The translations under genes were made by a program, and so were the position numbers. 64,000 nucleotides of DNA from Sphagnum compactum (Eukaryota; Bryophyta; Sphagnopsida; Sphagnales). Shown piece by piece: positions 59,981-64,000 of this stretch. Under the pieces are notes generated by a model, which saw only the letters and a program-made list of their open reading frames with translations, was not told the DNA's origin and searched no databases. The stretch lies in assembly GCA_965153455.1 (NCBI GenBank), contig OZ234495.1, positions 20,208,875 through 20,272,874 of the forward strand. Direction: 5' to 3'. Position 1 is the first letter of the stretch; every line of letters starts with the position of its first letter.

Positions 59981-61632
59981 GCCAAGCTGATACATATCTG
60001 ACATGGGCGTGTAGAAGTCGCCCTCCAACATCTCAATGCTCCACCCTCTGAAATACTGAAATCCTTCTGGCAATCGGAAAGGAGAAGCTGCTACTGTTTC
60101 CAGGTCAACTAGCATGAACTGCTCCTGTGATACCTGCACAACATTAGGGAGTCGGACATCCCTGTGAACGAGGCCTGCCTCATGGAGTACAGACAGTGCT
60201 TCACACACATTCTTCGCCATCATCCTGATACTTTGCTCAGACCTCAAAATGGGTGCGTGTCCAAGAGGACTTATCTCGACTGTGTAGGTTCCTGTGCGAC
60301 TTATGTAGTCGTCTGATCTTTTGCCCATTAATTGTGGAAGGGAGGGACATCTTTCTCCAGCTTTGTAAGCCCGCAGTATCACATCCAATCCAGTAATCAA
60401 TTCCCTACAAAAACTGTCAAAGTTCTTGATGGACTTCCTAACTCTATCAGGGAAGAAATATATTTTCCTGTCTCCTACAATATCCACAGTGAACATAGCA
60501 TGGTGGCCTGGTATCTCCGGGACTGAGTCTATCATTTTCTTGATTAACTGATATGCGTAGCCAATGCTTAGCAGATACTTGCAGCGACCAACATCAGTTG
60601 ACACGTCAAGCCTTGGACCAACTCTTCTCACCAGGCCACTCTTGCCAATGGAAAGCCACTGGAATGCTGAGCCTGCCGCTATGTACCCCAGAATGAATTG
60701 TAACTCTCCGTAAAACATGGTGGAAAGTGGTCTCACCTTTGCTCTAAGATCATCTTCAGCATCAAAAAGGCTGGAAAGCTTGTCTTCACCAATAAGGAAG
60801 GTGCATCCAGATGCGGTAAGAAGGGTATCAGGTCTTGACCTTTCTTTCGTAGAGCTGGAACAACTACCAGCTGTCGTTTCATTACAATTGAAGAAGAACT
60901 GGTACGTGAATTCGTCCGGGCTATAGGACCTGCACAGTTCAAAGAGATCCACCAGGAAGGCTACAATGCGAGCTGATGTATTCATCTCTGACAGTGCAGG
61001 GCCAAAAGAGAGACTCAGAGCCGATGTCAACAGAGTAGGGACAGCCGAATCATCTGCTTTGATCAGAAACCTCTTTGTCACATTAGGCTTCTTCATAAAC
61101 CTCTCACGATACATCCTCCTACTTACAGGAAGCTTTCCATGCTTCTCAGGGAACAATACATTTGAAAGGTCATAGTCATGTTGTGGGAGTGTGGTTAGCC
61201 CTGGCATCAGCATATGCTTGATCCATTCTTCAGAGCGATCCTTACCTGGTAGAAACAACAGAGATGGAACAAAAATTTAGGTCAGAACTTAAAATGATTG
61301 GAAAACATGCCAAAGAGCTGGCTATGCATTTGCAGAATAATCATGTGCACAAGTATCAACGGAGATCAGAATTGACGTCAATGTTTATGATCCTTGATAT
61401 TGTACCATGCTCTTGTGGTGTCAAGACTGCACGAGCAGGAGTTTCTTCTGTGTCAGGTGGAGTTCTTACCAGGTTGACTCAATGACTTGACGAGAACGTC
61501 CACCACACCAGGTCGGGTAGGAAGAATTCTGTCCAAGGAATCCTTAGAGGCTGCTTCAAGTGCAGTTTCTGTATCATATCCCGCATCCACCAACTTCTTG
61601 ATGTCATCACCTCTGAATTCGCACCTGGACAT
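59816..61632 (-). CDS. HhH-like / PD-(D/E)xK-like / atypical kinase protein (Crinkler-type architecture)
   Basis: Two exons, 61632-61470 and 61245-59816, join through a GTAAG donor and a TTTCTACCAG acceptor to about 530 residues. An earlier in-frame ATG lies at 61665. Residues about 5-52 (DIKKLVDAGYDTETALEAAS...) look like a helix-hairpin-helix domain. Near residues 192-210 RPD...GEDK resembles the metal-binding D...ExK of PD-(D/E)xK nucleases, as in nuclease-kinase Crinkler-type proteins. A kinase-like lobe follows: LHEAGLVHRDVRLPNVV (415-425; Arg replaces the usual loop Lys) and LVDLE in place of DFG (434-437). No glycine-rich loop is obvious. Signal peptide and membrane segments are absent, so it is probably intracellular. 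The last 45 residues lie in a palindrome and are probably not the ancestral end. Substrate and role are unknown; a defence or genome-conflict role is only an analogy. Confidence 0.7.
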
Positions 61633-61635
61633 CTC

Positions 61636-61800
61636 TCCTCCAAGACTTGGCGAAGCGCGTTGCACTCGCTATCTTGTCCATCAGGCAACGAAGAAAAAAG
61701 GAGTTGCAAGAAAAACCTCCTCCAAGACTTGGCGAAGCGCATTGCACTCGCTATCCTTGTCCATCAGGCAACGAAGAAAAAAGAAGTTGCAAGAAAAACA
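61636..61800 (-). repeat. 82-bp tandem duplication at the 5' end of the kinase-like gene
   Basis: TCCTCCAAGACTTGGCGAAG begins at 61636 and again at 61718; the copies differ at only a few positions, so the duplication is recent. The upstream ATG at 61665 lies in the first copy, so duplication may have altered the leader and start choice. Confidence 0.9.
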
Positions 61801-62200
61801 AAGGAAAAATGGAAAAATGAAAGCAAGCCCTAGCGCCTGCAATGCTGGGAAATACTTGTCGCCAAAAACAAGCACACCAGGTCTGACATGAAAGAAAGAA
61901 ATGCTATGCTTGCTCTGCCAAACTCCCACCGCAAGCTTTGCACAAGAAGAGCAAAGGACAATGGGACAATCGGAAAGGTGGCTTCGCCGGTGTCTTGGCG
62001 GCCCAAAACTCGTGGTTCCAGAGGAGAGGAGAGCCAGCTCTCTCTGGTGTTGCTTGCTAGGCTACTTGAGATCCTAAACTAGATGTCGCAACGAAGTGCG
62101 TAATGTTGAGGTTCTAGAATAATTTTAGGGTTTGCATCGTAGAGGGGACAAGAAGGCCAGTATGCATTTCCAGGCGACGAGCAGGTAGAACATGTAGTGT
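61801..62200 (-). promoter_or_regulatory. Upstream region of the kinase-like gene
   Basis: Less AT-rich than the flanks. A telo-box-like AAACCCTAAA reads on the minus strand at about 62123-62133, in the place expected for a core promoter or early leader. No upstream coding exon was recognised. Confidence 0.35.
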
Positions 62201-63880
62201 AGATTCAGCTTGCTTGGTTGGAGTGGTGGATCAGGCGTTGGATTTGCTACCTTTGCGGCTTGCATTTTCAACAACCAAGGAACCTACATTCCATCTACAT
62301 GGGGCGGTGGCAAGCATCAATGTTCGATGAGCACGATTTGTGCCGGCAGGGCAGGGCAGGGCATGGCAGGGCAGGGCACTTCGTTGATAGAATGACGTAC
62401 GTCAATCTCTTTCAGGCTTCAACGCTTTAACCAATTGTTACTATGGCAGTGTAGAGTGGGAAGAATTGAATTCGAGTGAGAAGGAGAAGGGGGTCATGCT
62501 ATTTGGCGATGAAAGATTTGGTGGATCTTCATCAACTCGGACCTCTGCTTCAACGTCCCATTTGCGGTGTGCTCAGTACCACCGTGGTTGGAAATGCCTG
62601 TATATCTCACCTTCAGTTATCTGTTCTAACCTAAAAAATCATTGCCTGTCAGCAGTCGTGTGCTTTTGATGTTGCATTGTACAGCATTCTTCAACCGCCA
62701 AAATCCTTCTTTGTGTTCTTTTGAGTTTGCGCTAAACCGATAAAGGACTTGGTGTCTTCTGGGAAGTTAAGTTGCCAAAAGACATCATAGTTTCTAGAAT
62801 ATGTTACCCAGTGGCGATTATGCTTTGAAACGCAGAGGAGGAAATGTAGTGCGCTTGCTTTCATGGAGGGAGGTCACTCACGCCTGTTACGAGACGGCCG
62901 TCGTTTCGACTCTGGCACAAAGCAGCTGCTTGGAGCAGCTGCTGTACCCAATCTCAACTCGAAGCTACTGATGCCAAGCGGGCCCTCATTTCATGGTTTG
63001 TTTGGACACACACCTTAAACAAGATAGTGGAGTTCCAAAGGGAGTTATTGTGAAATTGTAAATGGATGCTTGTCGTTTTTGTTTGGTATTGGTAGCACTT
63101 TTGCAATCTTGAAAGAAATTTCACTGAACTATCGGTTTGATTGTGGAGATGACAGCATCATTCTCATGCACTCACAATCCACTAGCATTCAGTCACATTA
63201 TCTTCCTCTCTGCAATGGCATCACTAACTTTTGCAGGCCATGGCAGAACTGAGGTGCAGCCATGGAATGCAGGAAAACCCATGTGGTTGTTTTTCCCACC
63301 TCCCTTGCCCTGCACTCCACTCGTGACCTAACTTCATGTCTTGTGAGTGTATGCACTGCCTGGTGAAACTGAGGTGGCTGATGTATGACATTGACCTCAG
63401 AGAGTTGATATGGTGAATCAGAAAGTTATCATAACTGGTCACTACCATTCATCTTGCTGTTGAAGGTCTCTCTGGTGCTGTGTGTGACTGATGCTATCAT
63501 CTAAACTACTTCAAATTTGTGTTTTTTTTGTTCCATCTGTTATTCAGGGTTGCTTCCTTTTTTTGGTTTGTGCAAATTAATTTCATATTGAGTATCAACT
63601 TAACAAACTCATCCTAATCCCATCCTTAAAACTCTCACACCTATTCAATTTATGAGAACTAAAAAACGCAGAATTCCATTTGCAAAACCAAAAATCAGCA
63701 TGATTCTTTCCATTATACCATTTGATAAATCCAAAAATGTATCATGCTTATCTATGTACTCGCCTAATGTGACTTACTTGTACCTACTTCCCACCTTGGG
63801 GATGCTGCCATCAAAAGAAAACATATTTGCACAAATAACAAGTAAATTATTATTCTCATGTTGGCCCAAGTACTAGTGGT
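62201..63880. other. Intergenic, no gene recognised
   Basis: A GGGCA repeat lies at about 62347-62378. The remaining frames are short and not protein-like. Confidence 0.5.
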
Positions 63881-63884
63881 AAAG

Positions 63885-63955
63885 CAAAACCCTAATAAAG
63901 GTGTTCTGGATTAAACCCTAGTCAAGTACCCTAAACTTTCTAAACCCTAGAACAG
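63885..63955 (+). promoter_or_regulatory. Cluster of telo-box motifs near the right edge
   Basis: AAACCCTAATAAAG, AAACCCTAG, ACCCTAAAC and AAACCCTAGAAC occur within about 65 bp. Such clusters mark promoters of plant genes for translation and cell division, so a gene probably begins just beyond the window. Confidence 0.4.
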
Positions 63956-64000
63956 GGACTTTTCTGCGGAAGGACGACGAAGCGAAAACAGACGTTGCAC

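Noticed and set aside
61479-61929. Minus-strand frames with SECNALRQVLEE-like phrases
   Set aside because: They are other-frame readings of the 82-bp duplication and exon 1. The HhH-like frame is the one that joins exon 2 in phase.
1-64000. tRNA, rRNA and organellar DNA insertions
   Set aside because: No cloverleaf with matching A and B boxes, rRNA core or plastid/mitochondrial gene was recognised by eye. A tRNAscan-SE and Infernal run would settle it.

Overview
The window is nuclear DNA from a land plant, most likely a homosporous fern. The reasons are spliceosomal GT-AG introns throughout, a chloroplast-import gene spread over 23 short exons, a PPR gene built from near-identical 100-residue units behind an OSB-type PDF motif, decayed Ty3/gypsy sequence, and long AT-rich gaps full of microsatellites and degenerate minisatellites. 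The species is an inference; no organellar or bacterial sequence is apparent.

Left part (1-15.5 kb): a minus-strand PDF-PPR gene (152-2863) and a plus-strand TIC236 gene (4223-15503) diverge from a shared upstream region. The PPR gene has lost its E+/DYW end through a 5-bp duplication and further frameshifts. TIC236 appears complete, about 2175 residues after splicing by eye, and should link the inner envelope to TOC75 in protein import.

Middle part (15.5-41 kb): a repeat-rich stretch, then a six-exon D-type cyclin with an LxCxE motif (20944-23158), an 8.8-kb gap, and a same-strand truncated cyclin D pseudogene (31940-33433). Between and beyond them are minisatellites, two fold-back elements (28547-28876 and 39571-39820) and four copies of one short dispersed repeat family (about 17.8, 27.8, 38.4 and 40.8 kb).

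Right part (41-64 kb): an ERD7-like senescence-domain gene (41736-43440) with a G-box/ABRE-like element just upstream; several tandem repeats; about 10 kb of decayed retroelement DNA (integrase on the minus strand at 51.6-52.7 kb; gag and protease regions on the plus strand at 55.4-58.1 kb, apparently split by a solo-LTR-like stretch); then a minus-strand gene (59816-61632) that combines a HhH-like N-terminus, a PD-(D/E)xK-like RPD...GEDK signature and an atypical kinase domain, an arrangement reminiscent of Crinkler-type proteins. A broken partial copy of it lies at 58.08-59.0 kb and a large imperfect palindrome covers its 3' end.

The genes show no operon-like cooperation, as expected for a plant. 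The items most worth a second look are the nuclease-like/kinase gene with its broken copy and palindrome, the PDF-PPR architecture and its decay, the dispersed repeat family and the fold-back elements. All exon boundaries were placed by eye from reading frame, splice consensus and family conservation.
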